A stretch of DNA of 54,535 nucleotides from Sphingobacteriaceae bacterium (lineage in GTDB: Bacteria > Bacillota > Sulfobacillia > Thermaerobacterales > RSA17). The notes under the pieces were generated by a model. It was not told the origin of the DNA. It searched no databases and saw only the letters and a list, made by a program, of their open reading frames with translations. The stretch lies in the NCBI GenBank assembly GCA_035303785.1, contig DATGRI010000005.1, forward strand, positions 1 to 54,535. Direction: 5' to 3'. This document shows, piece after piece, positions 16,353-27,262 of the stretch (the stretch's first letter is position 1; every line of letters begins with the position of its first letter). Both the position numbers and the translations under genes were made by a program.

Positions 16353-17108
16353 CTAGGACACGAACAGCAGAATCAGCAGGTAGATCCAGAGCCCGCCCAT
16401 GAAGTGCCAGTAGGTATTGAAATTGCTCAGGCTCTCTATGGCGCCCCGGCCGCCGGCCAGGGCCAGGGGAACCCCGCCGCCGTTGGCGGCGGCCATGGCC
16501 ACGGCGCCCCGCAGGCGCGTGACCTTGCGGTAGACCAGGGTCAGGCCCACGATGCCGCCGATGACGTGGAGGGCATGGACGGCCATGAGCAGGTAGACGA
16601 AGCCGCTGCGGGCGCTGCTTTGAATCATGATGCCCTGGCCCAGCAACTGCTGCCACGCCATCCACTGCCCCGCCACAAAGAGGAGACCACCGACGGCGGT
16701 CACGGAAATCCAGTTCAAAGCCCCTTCGATCCGGCCGCTCCGCAGCTGCCTGCGGGCCACTTCAGCGGTGATGCTGCTCAGGATCAAAGCGGCCGTGGAA
16801 GCCCATACCATGCTGGGGATGGGCATAACGCTCCAGTCATCGGCCAGGCGCCGCACCAGCACCGTGCTGGTGAAGCCGCCGAACAGCATGGTGATGGACC
16901 CCAGCAAGAACCATAGGCCAACGCGGCCGTTGCTGAGGATGGGAGCCCGGGCACCGGCGCCGCCGGGCCCGCCCATGCCGCCGTTGCTGCCGCCGCCGCT
17001 GCCGTTCCGGCCGTTGGGCCGGAGGGCGGGACGGGTCTTGCGGCCGAGCTCCTTGACTGGGCTGCCGGCACGGCCTCTTTTGACCGCTTCGCCCAGCAAA
17101 GTGCTCAC
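16353..17108 (-). CDS. Second cytochrome c oxidase subunit III-like protein with a Gly-rich N-terminal extension
   Basis: 251 residues. Residues 1-55 are polar and Gly/Arg/Pro-rich (for example GSGGGSNGGMGGPGG). The rest is a COX3-like bundle of about five helices with VHALHVIGGIVGL and the C-terminal NTYWHFMGGLWIYLLILLF. The GTG start at 17108 overlaps the ctaD stop codon, which indicates translational coupling. It is a paralogue of the gene at 15710; the two may supply a split or heteromeric subunit III, as in operons with separate CtaE-type proteins. Confidence 0.85.
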   Translation of the reverse strand: MSTLLGEAVKRGRAGSPVKELGRKTRPALRPNGRNGSGGGSNGGMGGPGGAGARAPILSNGRVGLWFLLGSITMLFGGFTSTVLVRRLADDWSVMPIPSMVWASTAALILSSITAEVARRQLRSGRIEGALNWISVTAVGGLLFVAGQWMAWQQLLGQGIMIQSSARSGFVYLLMAVHALHVIGGIVGLTLVYRKVTRLRGAVAMAAANGGGVPLALAGGRGAIESLSNFNTYWHFMGGLWIYLLILLFVS

Positions 17109-18964
17109 TAGGATTCACCCTCTCCCTCAGAGGCCGAGTCGCCGGCTTCAGCCACGCCGTTGCCGCTGACGGACTGCGGGGCTTCGGCCTCTACCGCCAC
17201 GTCAGGCACGTGTTGCGGGATATAGTCCTGGCTGGCGCCGGGAACACTGTAGTCGTAGGGCCAGCGGTAGACCTCGGGAATGCCCTCGTCCCAGTTGCCG
17301 TGGGGCGCCGGCGACGGGGCCAGCCATTCCAGCGTGGTGGCCTGCCACGGGTTCCGGTCGGCCTTGGGCCCGCGGAACAGGCTGTAGAACAGGTTGATCA
17401 GGAACAGCACCTGGGAGAAGCCCAGCACCAGGGCCGACACCGTGGAAATGACGTTCAAGGGCTGGATGTCCGCCAGGAAGGCATAGGGCTCAGGGCTGTA
17501 GATCCGCCGCATCATGCCGGCCGTTCCCATGAAGTGCATGGGGAAGAAGGTGCCGTAGATGCCCAGGAAGGTGAACCAGAAATGCCAGCGGCCCAGCCGC
17601 TCGTTCATCATGCGGCCGAACATCTTGGGGAACCAGTGGTAAACGGCCGCCAGCAGGCCGAACAAGGCGGCGCTGGCCATGACGAAGTGGAAATGGGCCA
17701 CGATGAAGTACGTGTCATGGAAGTAGATGCTGATGGGCGGCGAACCCGCCACCAGGCCCGTCAAGCCGCCGGTGACGAACATGGACACGAAGCCGATGGC
17801 GAAGAGCATGGGCGGGGTGAAGCGAATCTTGCCGCCCCACAAAGTGGCCAGCCAGTTGAAGGCCTTGATGGCCGACGGGATGGCGATGACCAGGGTAGTG
17901 GCCATGAAGGCCGTCCCCAGCAGCGGGTGCATGCCGCTGGTGAACATGTGGTGGCCCCAGACCAGGAAGCTCAGCAGGGCGATGGCCAGCATGGAGCCCA
18001 CCATGAAGCGGTAGCCGAAGATGGGCTTCCGGGCGTGGGTCGCCATGACTTCAGAAACCATGCCCATGGCGGGCAGGATCAGGATGTACACTTCCGGGTG
18101 CCCCAGGAACCAGAACAAGTGCTGCCACAGGAGGGGGTCACCGCCGGTGTGGAGCAGTTCCCGGCCGCCCAGCACGATGCCGGCGGGCAGGTAGAAGCTG
18201 GTACCCAAGTGGCGGTCGGCCAGGAGCATCACCGCAGCCCCCAGCAGCACGGGGAAGGACAGCAGCGAAACGGTGGCGGTAACCACCAGGGCCCACACGC
18301 TCAAGGGCAGCCGGCTCATGGACAGGCCCGGAGCCCGCATGTTCAGCGTCGTGGTGATGTAGTTCAAAGAACCCAGCAAGAAAGAGACCATCATTAAGAA
18401 GAGGGCGACCAGCCACAAGGTCTGGCCCAGCCCTGTGCCCGGAGCCGCCCCCTGGAGGGCGCTCAAGGGCGGGTAGGCCGTCCAGCCGGTGCCGGGCGCG
18501 CCGCCGTCCACAAAGAAGGACGACAGCATGATGATGGACGCCGGCAGGTACAGCCAGTAGGACAGCATGTTCAACAGCGGGAACGCCATATCCCGGGCGC
18601 CGATCTGCAGCGGGATGAGGAAGTTGGCGAAACCGCCCACCAACGCTGTGGTGAATACGAAGAACACCATGATGGTCCCGTGCATGGTCACCAGGGAGTA
18701 GTAGATGTCGGGACGCATGATGCCGTTGGGAAAGGCGTTGGGCATCAAGGCACCCAGGATGGGCCACGCCCTGCCCGGCCAAGCCAGCTGCAGGCGAATG
18801 AGCAGGGCAAGGGTGCCCCCGATGATGCCCATGAACAAGGAAGTGAAAAGGAACTGAATGCCGATGGTCTTATGATCAAAGCTGAAAATGTATTTTCGGA
18901 TGAAGCTTTCTTCGTGGTGCACCGCCTCGTGGGCCTGAGCCACACCGGCCACCGCAGTACTCAT
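17108..18964 (-). CDS. ctaD: Cytochrome c oxidase subunit I (aa3-type)
   Basis: 618 residues, 12 or more helices. A heme-a ligand His is at about 95 (TMHGTIM). The CuB ligand and cross-linked His-Tyr lie in GHPEVY (H289, Y293). The CuB pair is in VWGHHMFTSG, and the heme ligands are in IVAHFHFVM. This is the proton-pumping catalytic subunit that reduces oxygen to water. The C-terminus does not contain a fused subunit III domain; it ends in an acidic Glu/Ser/Gly tail of about 30 residues. GGGGGGAGGA lies before the ATG at 18964. Confidence 0.96.
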   Translation of the reverse strand: MSTAVAGVAQAHEAVHHEESFIRKYIFSFDHKTIGIQFLFTSLFMGIIGGTLALLIRLQLAWPGRAWPILGALMPNAFPNGIMRPDIYYSLVTMHGTIMVFFVFTTALVGGFANFLIPLQIGARDMAFPLLNMLSYWLYLPASIIMLSSFFVDGGAPGTGWTAYPPLSALQGAAPGTGLGQTLWLVALFLMMVSFLLGSLNYITTTLNMRAPGLSMSRLPLSVWALVVTATVSLLSFPVLLGAAVMLLADRHLGTSFYLPAGIVLGGRELLHTGGDPLLWQHLFWFLGHPEVYILILPAMGMVSEVMATHARKPIFGYRFMVGSMLAIALLSFLVWGHHMFTSGMHPLLGTAFMATTLVIAIPSAIKAFNWLATLWGGKIRFTPPMLFAIGFVSMFVTGGLTGLVAGSPPISIYFHDTYFIVAHFHFVMASAALFGLLAAVYHWFPKMFGRMMNERLGRWHFWFTFLGIYGTFFPMHFMGTAGMMRRIYSPEPYAFLADIQPLNVISTVSALVLGFSQVLFLINLFYSLFRGPKADRNPWQATTLEWLAPSPAPHGNWDEGIPEVYRWPYDYSVPGASQDYIPQHVPDVAVEAEAPQSVSGNGVAEAGDSASEGEGES

Positions 18965-18990
18965 TTTCGTCCTCCCCCCTCACGCCGGTC

Positions 18991-19884
18991 TTATTCGCCG
19001 GCGGACTCGCCGGATTCGCCGGCCTCCACTGCTTCGCCGGCAGCCTCACCGGATTCACCGTCGGCCTCGCCGGCGTACAGGTCAGCCAGCCACTGGTCGA
19101 ATTCGTCCTGCGGCATCACCTTCAAGTCGCCCCGCATGGCGAAGTGGCCGACGCCGCACAATTCAGCACAGGCTATTTCCATATCGCCGACGCGGGTGGG
19201 TTGGAAGGTGACCTCGATGGTCCGGCCGGGCACCGCGTCTTGCTTGATGCGAAATTCCGGAACAAAGAAGCTGTGGAGCACTTCCTTGGAGCGCAGCAGG
19301 ATCCGGACCGGCCGGTCCACCGGCAGCCGCAGCTCGTTGAGGAGTACGACGTCATCCAAGCCGTTGGGGTCTTCCGGCACCACGCCGACGGGATTATCTC
19401 TGCTGATAAGTCCGGGATCGGTGCGGCCGAAGGCGCCGTCAGGACCGGGGTAGCGGATGCGCCATGCGAACTGCTCCGCCGTTACCTCTACGGTCAACGC
19501 GTCGTCGGGTACGGGAGCGTGCATCTCCGCCCAAACCACGCCGGCGAAGATGGTCATACCCAGCAGGACAACGGCCGGGATGACGGTCCAGGTGATCTCC
19601 AGGCGGGGATTGTCGTGCCAGTGAATGGCCTTTTCCCGCCTGCCCGACTGCCAGGCAAAGAACCCAAGAGCCGCCTGGACAAGAACAAACACGATGGCCA
19701 TGAGGGTCAGCAGGATCCTGAAGACGGCGTCAACCCGCTCACCGTGCGCCGCCGCCAGTTCGGGCATCCACCACCGCTGGCCGGCGTAGATGGAAAAGGC
19801 AACGCCGCCGATGACAACGGCCCATAAGGCCAGCAGAATCCCAAAACCCTGGGCGCGGCCTCGATCTTGCATGTCGTCTTGCAT
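18991..19884 (-). CDS. ctaC: Cytochrome c oxidase subunit II
   Basis: 297 residues from the preferred start. Two N-terminal membrane helices (about 15-35 and 57-80) are followed by a cupredoxin domain. CuA ligands are visible: His in LHSFFVPEF and the cluster CAELCGVGHFAM. There is no C-terminal cytochrome c domain (no CxxCH), so this is aa3 rather than caa3. It ends in a 30-residue acidic repeat of Gly/Glu/Ser/Ala. GGGGGAGG lies 12 nt before the ATG at 19884; a longer frame to 19923 exists, so the start is uncertain. It is the first gene of the oxidase operon and divergent from the oligopeptidase gene. Confidence 0.92.
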   Translation of the reverse strand: MQDDMQDRGRAQGFGILLALWAVVIGGVAFSIYAGQRWWMPELAAAHGERVDAVFRILLTLMAIVFVLVQAALGFFAWQSGRREKAIHWHDNPRLEITWTVIPAVVLLGMTIFAGVVWAEMHAPVPDDALTVEVTAEQFAWRIRYPGPDGAFGRTDPGLISRDNPVGVVPEDPNGLDDVVLLNELRLPVDRPVRILLRSKEVLHSFFVPEFRIKQDAVPGRTIEVTFQPTRVGDMEIACAELCGVGHFAMRGDLKVMPQDEFDQWLADLYAGEADGESGEAAGEAVEAGESGESAGE

Positions 19885-20049
19885 GCTGGAAGCTAACCTC
19901 CCCCAGGTGCCGTGGCCTTCCACCTTTAGTCTATTTATTGGCCGGTGGACGGCCCACCTTCAAAGTTACAACTAAGGTCCCCGGGAAACAACCCCATAGG
20001 GGTTCCGAAAGCCGCCAACAACGGCCAGGGGCAGGATGATTTGGGCCGG

Positions 20050-21936
20050 ATGCGCAGAAGTAGCAAAGGCGCTAAGATTTCCGACGGGGTGATTTCCATT
20101 AAGTACAAGGACCAGTGGGATTTGGACGTGTTCTTTCCCGGCGGCAGTGGCTCCCCCGCCTTCCAGGCCTTCTTGGAGGAATTGACCAAGGAACTGGATG
20201 GGCTGGAAGACCGGCTGGCAGCCCTGGGCCGGGGCCACGGGACGGCCCCGGCGGCCGGCCAGGCCGGCGACGGCGACGAGACTTCTCTAGCTCTCGACCC
20301 TGAAACTTTCAATGCCGTCGTCACCCAGGCCCAGCACTGCATCCAGCGCCTGGTGCAGGCCGCTGCCTTCGTCCACTGCTTGACGGCCCAGGACACCACC
20401 GACGAGGCCGCCCGGCTGCTGGAAGGCCGTATCGCCCAACTGCGGGCCCGCCTGCGGACGAGCCTGAACCGCCTGGACGACCACCTGCGGCAGGTGCCCG
20501 ACGCCCAGTGGACCCGGCTGCTGGCCACGGCGGGGCTGGAGGAACTGGCCTTCCCCCTGGAGGAGCGGCGCCGCCTGGCGGCCGACAAAATGCCCGCCGC
20601 CATGGAGACCCTGGCGGAAGACCTGGCCGTCGACGGCTACCACGGCTGGTCCCACTTGTACAACACCATCGTCGGCCGCATCACCATCCCGTGGGAAGAA
20701 GAAGGCACCACCGTCCACCTGTCGGTGGGGCAGGCCGCCAACCGCCTCAAAAGCCCCCACCGGGACACCCGGGCCCGGCTGTTCAGTGCCTGGCAAAAGG
20801 CTTGGGACGAGCAGGCCGAGGTCATCGCCGCCTGCCTGAACCACCTGGCGGGCTATCGTCTACAGCTATACAAGCATCGGGGCTGGCAGGACGTGCTGCA
20901 GGAACCCCTGGCCGCCAACCGCATGTCGAAAGAAACCTTGTCGGCCATGTGGGTCGCCGTCCAAGAAGCCCAGGAACACCTGACCAAGTACCTGCAGCGC
21001 AAGGCCCAGCTTCTGGGGCTGCCGGCCCTGGCCTGGTTCGATGTGGGCGCCCCCCTGGACACCGGCTTCCGCCAGGTGGAATACGATGTCGGCGCCCAAT
21101 TCATCGTGGATCACCTGCGCCGCTTCAGCCCCGACCTGGCCGCCTTTGCCGAAACCGCCCTGCAGGAAGGATGGGTGGAGGCCGAAGACCGGCCCGGCAA
21201 GCGGCCCGGCGGCTTTTGCACCTACTTCCCCCTCCAGGGCCAGTCCCGCATCTTCATGACCTACGGCGGCACGCCCGTCAACGTGACCACCCTGGCCCAC
21301 GAACTGGGCCACGCCTACCACAACCACGCCGTGCGGGACCTGCCCATCCTGCTCCAGGACTTCCCCGCCAGCCTGGCGGAGACCGCCTCCACCTTCGCCG
21401 AACTCATCGTCAGCGACGCCGCCATCGCCAACGCCGCCGACGACGGGGAAAGACTGGCCCTGCTGGATCACCGGCTGCAGAACCACGTGGCCTACTTCAT
21501 GGACATCCACGCCCGCTATAACTTCGAACTGGAATTCTACCGGGCCCGGCAGGAAGGGCCGGTGCCGGCGGCCCGGCTCCACAGCATGATGGAGGAGGCC
21601 CAGAAGGCTGCCTTCCGGGATGCCCTCAGCCAATACGAGCCCCAATTCTGGGCGTCCAAGCTGCACTTTTACATAACGGGGCTGCCTTTTTACAACTTCC
21701 CCTACACCTTCGGCCACCTGTTCTCCCTGGGGATCTACCGCCGTGCCCTCGAGGCCGGCAGCGGCTTCGCCCGCCGGTACGAGGAACTGCTGCGGGATAC
21801 GGGCCGCATGACGGTGGAAGAACTGGCCCAGCGCCATCTGGACGTAGACTTGACCCGACCCGACTTCTGGCGGGAGGCGGCCCGGTCGGCCGTGGCCGAC
21901 GTGGATGCCTTCCTTAAATTAAGCGCCTCCCAATAA
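20050..21936 (+). CDS. M3-family oligoendopeptidase (PepF-like)
   Basis: About 628 residues. This is a cytoplasmic zinc metallopeptidase of the thimet/oligoendopeptidase F family that trims short peptides. The zinc site HELGHAYHNH is near residue 450, with a downstream Glu in the ETASTFAELI helix. The N-terminal region (WDLDVFFPGGSGS) matches the family start. The frame is open upstream to 19945, but the first ~35 residues do not look conserved; ATG 20050 is a best guess, and a TTG 9 nt earlier is possible. It is a single gene, divergent from the oxidase operon. Confidence 0.9.
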   Translation: MRRSSKGAKISDGVISIKYKDQWDLDVFFPGGSGSPAFQAFLEELTKELDGLEDRLAALGRGHGTAPAAGQAGDGDETSLALDPETFNAVVTQAQHCIQRLVQAAAFVHCLTAQDTTDEAARLLEGRIAQLRARLRTSLNRLDDHLRQVPDAQWTRLLATAGLEELAFPLEERRRLAADKMPAAMETLAEDLAVDGYHGWSHLYNTIVGRITIPWEEEGTTVHLSVGQAANRLKSPHRDTRARLFSAWQKAWDEQAEVIAACLNHLAGYRLQLYKHRGWQDVLQEPLAANRMSKETLSAMWVAVQEAQEHLTKYLQRKAQLLGLPALAWFDVGAPLDTGFRQVEYDVGAQFIVDHLRRFSPDLAAFAETALQEGWVEAEDRPGKRPGGFCTYFPLQGQSRIFMTYGGTPVNVTTLAHELGHAYHNHAVRDLPILLQDFPASLAETASTFAELIVSDAAIANAADDGERLALLDHRLQNHVAYFMDIHARYNFELEFYRARQEGPVPAARLHSMMEEAQKAAFRDALSQYEPQFWASKLHFYITGLPFYNFPYTFGHLFSLGIYRRALEAGSGFARRYEELLRDTGRMTVEELAQRHLDVDLTRPDFWREAARSAVADVDAFLKLSASQ

Positions 21937-22063
21937 GCGGCCCGCAACAACCGCGCCGGGCCCAGGGGGCCCCGCCCGCCCGTGGGGTCCGGGAACCCCC
22001 AGGCCTTCCCTGCGTCTATAGGTCAGAGGGCAATTGTCCTGACCTGTTTTGGAGGTGATATGC

Positions 22064-23059
22064 ATGGGTAGGCCAGGACGAGTATTGGTCCTGGTACTCC
22101 TTTGCCTGCTGCTGGCCGCCTGCGGCACCCAGGGCGGCCCAGGCACGCCCGCCGATGACAACGGCAACGACAACGGTGATCCGGCGGACTTGGCGGCCGA
22201 CGAGGCGGTAGTCCGCGAAGTGGTAGAATCCTTCGGCAGCCGGCTGCAGCAGGTGTCCCTGCTGGCCCCCGAGGACGATGTGGCGGAGGCCATGGAGGAA
22301 CATTACGGCCCCTACGTCACCGAAGAACTGCTGGCCTTCTGGCAGGCCGATCCGTCTTCTGCGCCGGGCCGTGAGGTTTCCAGCCCCTGGCCCGACCGCA
22401 TTGAGATCGACTCGGTACAACGCCTCGGCGAGGATTCCTACCGGGTGGAAGGCCGGATTATCGAGGTCACCAGCGAAGAGCAGGGGACCGATGAGGCGGC
22501 CGCCGTCCGGCCCATCAGCCTCTTGGTCGGCCGTTACGACGGAGACTGGTTGATCGAATCCGTCACCCTGGGCGAAGTGGAGCCTGTCGACGAGGGAAAA
22601 GCTGATGCAGCAGCGGGTGGCGAGGCGGAGGCGGTAATCTACCGCAATGACACCTACGGCTTTCGCCTGACCCTCCCTTCCACCTGGGAAGGCTTCACCG
22701 TGGTGGAAGAGGACTGGGAGGGCCGTGATTTGGCCGACCCGTCCCAGGACGGGGCGGAGCCGGGCGAAGTCGTAGAACGGGGGCCGCTGCTGCGTATCCG
22801 TCATCCCCTGTGGACTGAGGACCGAATCCGCCAAGACATCCCCATCATGGTCTTCACCGTGTCCCAGTGGGAAGCCGTAGAGGAGGCTGCCGTCAGTGTT
22901 GGGGCAGCCCCCATCGGACCCATGGAGTTGGGTCGCAACGAGCGCTATGTGTTTGCCCTGCCGGCCCGGTACAATTTCGAATTCCCCGAAGGCTACGAAG
23001 AAGTGGAACAAATCCTGGCATCGGATCCCCTGGAGCCGCTGCCCGTGGAAGCACAGTAA
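22064..23059 (+). CDS. Lipoprotein of unknown function
   Basis: 331 residues, not recognised. A lipoprotein signal (MGRPGRVLVLVLLCLLLAAC, Cys at about residue 20) is followed by an Asp/Asn/Gly-rich linker. A first domain of about 110 residues (AVVREVVESFGSRLQQVS...) has an NTF2- or DUF4440-like look. A second domain begins at YRNDTYGFRLTLPSTWEGFTVVEE, a pattern seen in many extracellular proteins of spore formers. GGAGG lies 8 nt before the ATG at 22064. The function is unknown; it is membrane-anchored on the outside by inference. Confidence 0.75.
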   Translation: MGRPGRVLVLVLLCLLLAACGTQGGPGTPADDNGNDNGDPADLAADEAVVREVVESFGSRLQQVSLLAPEDDVAEAMEEHYGPYVTEELLAFWQADPSSAPGREVSSPWPDRIEIDSVQRLGEDSYRVEGRIIEVTSEEQGTDEAAAVRPISLLVGRYDGDWLIESVTLGEVEPVDEGKADAAAGGEAEAVIYRNDTYGFRLTLPSTWEGFTVVEEDWEGRDLADPSQDGAEPGEVVERGPLLRIRHPLWTEDRIRQDIPIMVFTVSQWEAVEEAAVSVGAAPIGPMELGRNERYVFALPARYNFEFPEGYEEVEQILASDPLEPLPVEAQ

Positions 23060-23076
23060 CCCCATCCACCGGACAT

Positions 23077-23260
23077 TAAGCCCGGCATCTGGGCTTATCA
23101 CCGGGCCTAAGCCGGCTCTACAACCGGCTTAGCCCAGCAACTGGGCTTATTCCGGCCGATTTCGGCCGGATCCGCCCCAGGAGCAGGAAATAAGCCCACC
23201 TAGTGGGCTTGACCTGCCCCGACGGGCCGCCGATTCAGGCGATAAGCCCAATGGCTGGGC
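23077..23260. repeat. Cluster of six short hairpins, mostly of the TAAGCCC...GGGCTTA type
   Basis: Six inverted repeats lie in 184 bp: 23077-23097 (TAAGCCC/GGGCTTA), 23108-23131 (TAAGCCGG/CCGGCTTA), 23131-23147 (AGCCCAG/CTGGGCT), 23151-23170 (perfect 9 bp, TCCGGCCGA/TCGGCCGGA), 23192-23210 (AAGCCCAC/GTGGGCTT) and 23246-23260 (GCCCA/TGGGC). They lie in the convergent gap between the lipoprotein gene and katG, a place favoured by REP-like elements and terminators. The gap 23060-23366 contains nothing else but the katG terminator. Confidence 0.8.
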
Positions 23261-23302
23261 ATAGACCACCGATAATTGCCCATTTCAATTAAAAAGAAGG
23301 AA

Positions 23303-23326
23303 GAGAACCGCCCCAGGGCGGTTCTC
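23303..23326 (-). terminator. Terminator of katG
   Basis: GAGAACCGCCC (23303-23313) and GGGCGGTTCTC (23316-23326) pair perfectly over 11 bp with a 2-nt loop. On the minus strand a T-rich tract (TTCCTTCTTTTT) follows. Confidence 0.88.
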
Positions 23327-23366
23327 TCCTTGTTAAATGCCTCTGCCGTTGGTTGGGCGGTGGTCG

Positions 23367-25633
<2,267 letters not shown>

Positions 25634-25678
25634 GCAAAGAACCTTGACCCGGTCCCTACCCTGCGGGCGGTTGGAAGG

Positions 25679-25874
25679 TCATTCCGACGGCAACGTAAAC
25701 CGGTTCTCAATGATCAGTTGGTCCTCCGTCACCTGGGACGCCACCACGGCCATCCCCTGGCTCAGCCCGAAATGATGCAAATATGGCGGACCCTGCCGGC
25801 GCCCTCGGCACCGCCTTCCTCGATGATGGGCATAGTCCAATCGGTTAGACCCGCCGCAAGGGAGCCCGCTCCAT
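25679..25874 (-). pseudogene. Frameshifted remnant of a small FeoA-like protein
   Basis: ATG 25874 has an ideal ribosome site (AAGGAGG, 7 nt upstream), but the frame stops after nine codons (MERAPLRRV). Reading the other two frames in turn gives a continuous FeoA-like pattern: MPIIEEGGAEGAGRVRHI, then YLHHFGLSQGMAVVASQVTE followed by QLIIENRF, ending at the TGA at 25679-25681. This resembles the GG..G...RL..LGL..G..V.V core of FeoA/SH3-like iron-transport domains. Two frameshifts would be needed to restore it. The match is by eye and short, so family assignment is tentative. No feoB is visible. The remaining part of the gap 25578-26014 holds the katG leader and the rpoD terminator. Confidence 0.4.
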
Positions 25875-25913
25875 CACCCTGCCTCCTTCCCGGATAAGTC
25901 CCCTTTAAAAACC

Positions 25914-25940
25914 GAGGGGCGGGAGTTCTCCCCGCCCCTC
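25914..25940 (-). terminator. Terminator of the dnaG-rpoD end of the superoperon
   Basis: GAGGGGCGGG (25914-25923) and CCCGCCCCTC (25931-25940) form a 10-bp stem with a 7-nt loop. On the minus strand GGTTTTTAAA follows. Confidence 0.88.
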
Positions 25941-26014
25941 TGCTATGAATGAATGGATGATTACTGACACTATGACGGAAGTACCCACATATAATTTGTT
26001 ATGTCGACCGACGG

Positions 26015-27124
26015 TCAATCCAAGTAATCCTGCAGCTTCTTGCTCCTGTTGGGATGACGCAGCTTCCGCAATGCCTTGGCTTCGATCTGCCGGATGCGCT
26101 CCCGGGTGACGCCGAACACCTGGCCCACTTCTTCCAAGGTGCGGGCCCGGCCGTCGTCCAAGCCGAACCGGAGGCGCAGCACCCGCTTCTCCCGCGGGGT
26201 CAGGGTATCCAGCACATCCTCCAACTGCTCCCGCAGCAGGGTGTAGGAGGCCACTTCCGCCGGCGCCAGGGCATCCTCGTCCTCGATGAAGTCCCCCAGG
26301 TGGCTGTCCTCTTCCTCGCCGATGGGGGTTTCCAAGGAAACGGGCTCCTGGGCGATCTTCAGGATTTCCCGCACCTTGTCGCCGTCGATGCCCATCTGCT
26401 CGGCGATCTCCTCCGGCGTGGGCTCCCGGCCCAGCTCCTGCAGCAACTGCCGCTGCACCCGGATGAGCTTGTTGATGGTCTCCACCATGTGGACCGGAAT
26501 GCGGATGGTCCGGGCCTGGTCGGCGATGGCCCGGGTGATGGCCTGCCGGATCCACCACGTGGCATAGGTGCTGAACTTGAAGCCCTTGCGGTAGTCGAAC
26601 TTCTCCACCGCTTTGAGCAGGCCCATGTTGCCTTCCTGGATCAGATCCAGGAACAGCATGCCCCGGCCCACGTACCGCTTGGCGATGCTCACCACCAGGC
26701 GCAAGTTGGCCTCGGCCAGCCGGCGCCGGGCTTCTTCATCGCCCTGTTCGATCCGCTTGGCCAGTTCCACTTCCTCTTCGGCCGTCAGCAGGGGCACCCG
26801 GCCGATTTCCTTCAAGTACATGCGCACCGGATCGTCGATGGAAACCCCTTCGGGCACATCCATGGGCGAGTCGTCTTCGGCTGCCCTCTTGTCCTCGCTC
26901 TTCCGGTCGTCGGGCTTGCCGGTGCCGGAAGGAACATCGCCGATGAGATCGATGCCCTGCTCACCGATTTGCTCGTAAAGCTCCTCGATTTGATCCTCGG
27001 ACAAATCGACCTCTTCCAGCACATCCATGATCTCGTCGTAGGTCAGAGAACCCTGCTGGCGCCCCCGCTCCAGCAGCTCCTTGACTTCGTCCAATTCCAG
27101 CAGCTTGTTCGCATCTTTGCTCAC
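26015..27124 (-). CDS. rpoD: Primary RNA polymerase sigma factor (sigma-70/RpoD, SigA)
   Basis: 369 residues from the preferred start, the Firmicutes SigA length. Region 1.1 is acidic (about 1-75). Region 1.2 starts [18 protein letters not shown]. Regions 2.1-2.4 include [27 protein letters not shown] and the -10-binding helix with [13 protein letters not shown]. Region 3 follows, and region 4.2 has [18 protein letters not shown]. An in-frame ATG at 27211 has no ribosome site; AAGGGGG lies 7 nt before GTG 27124. It is downstream of dnaG, as in Bacillus. Confidence 0.96.
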   Translation of the reverse strand: MSKDANKLLELDEVKELLERGRQQGSLTYDEIMDVLEEVDLSEDQIEELYEQIGEQGIDLIGDVPSGTGKPDDRKSEDKRAAEDDSPMDVPEGVSIDDPVRMYLKEIGRVPLLTAEEEVELAKRIEQGDEEARRRLAEANLRLVVSIAKRYVGRGMLFLDLIQEGNMGLLKAVEKFDYRKGFKFSTYATWWIRQAITRAIADQARTIRIPVHMVETINKLIRVQRQLLQELGREPTPEEIAEQMGIDGDKVREILKIAQEPVSLETPIGEEEDSHLGDFIEDEDALAPAEVASYTLLREQLEDVLDTLTPREKRVLRLRFGLDDGRARTLEEVGQVFGVTRERIRQIEAKALRKLRHPNRSKKLQDYLD

Positions 27125-27262
27125 CGGCTCACCCCCTTCCTCGGCACTTTCAGCAGCCGTCCTGTGAACAGTACCGTTAAGATTATTCAAGCTATTAAAA
27201 TTTCCCCCCATTAGTTATTAAGACTCGTTCCTGTTATTCCCCGTCAGGACCGGACTTACCTG

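Noticed and set aside
18991-19884. caa3-type subunit II with a fused cytochrome c
   Set aside because: There is no CxxCH motif; the C-terminus is an acidic repeat.
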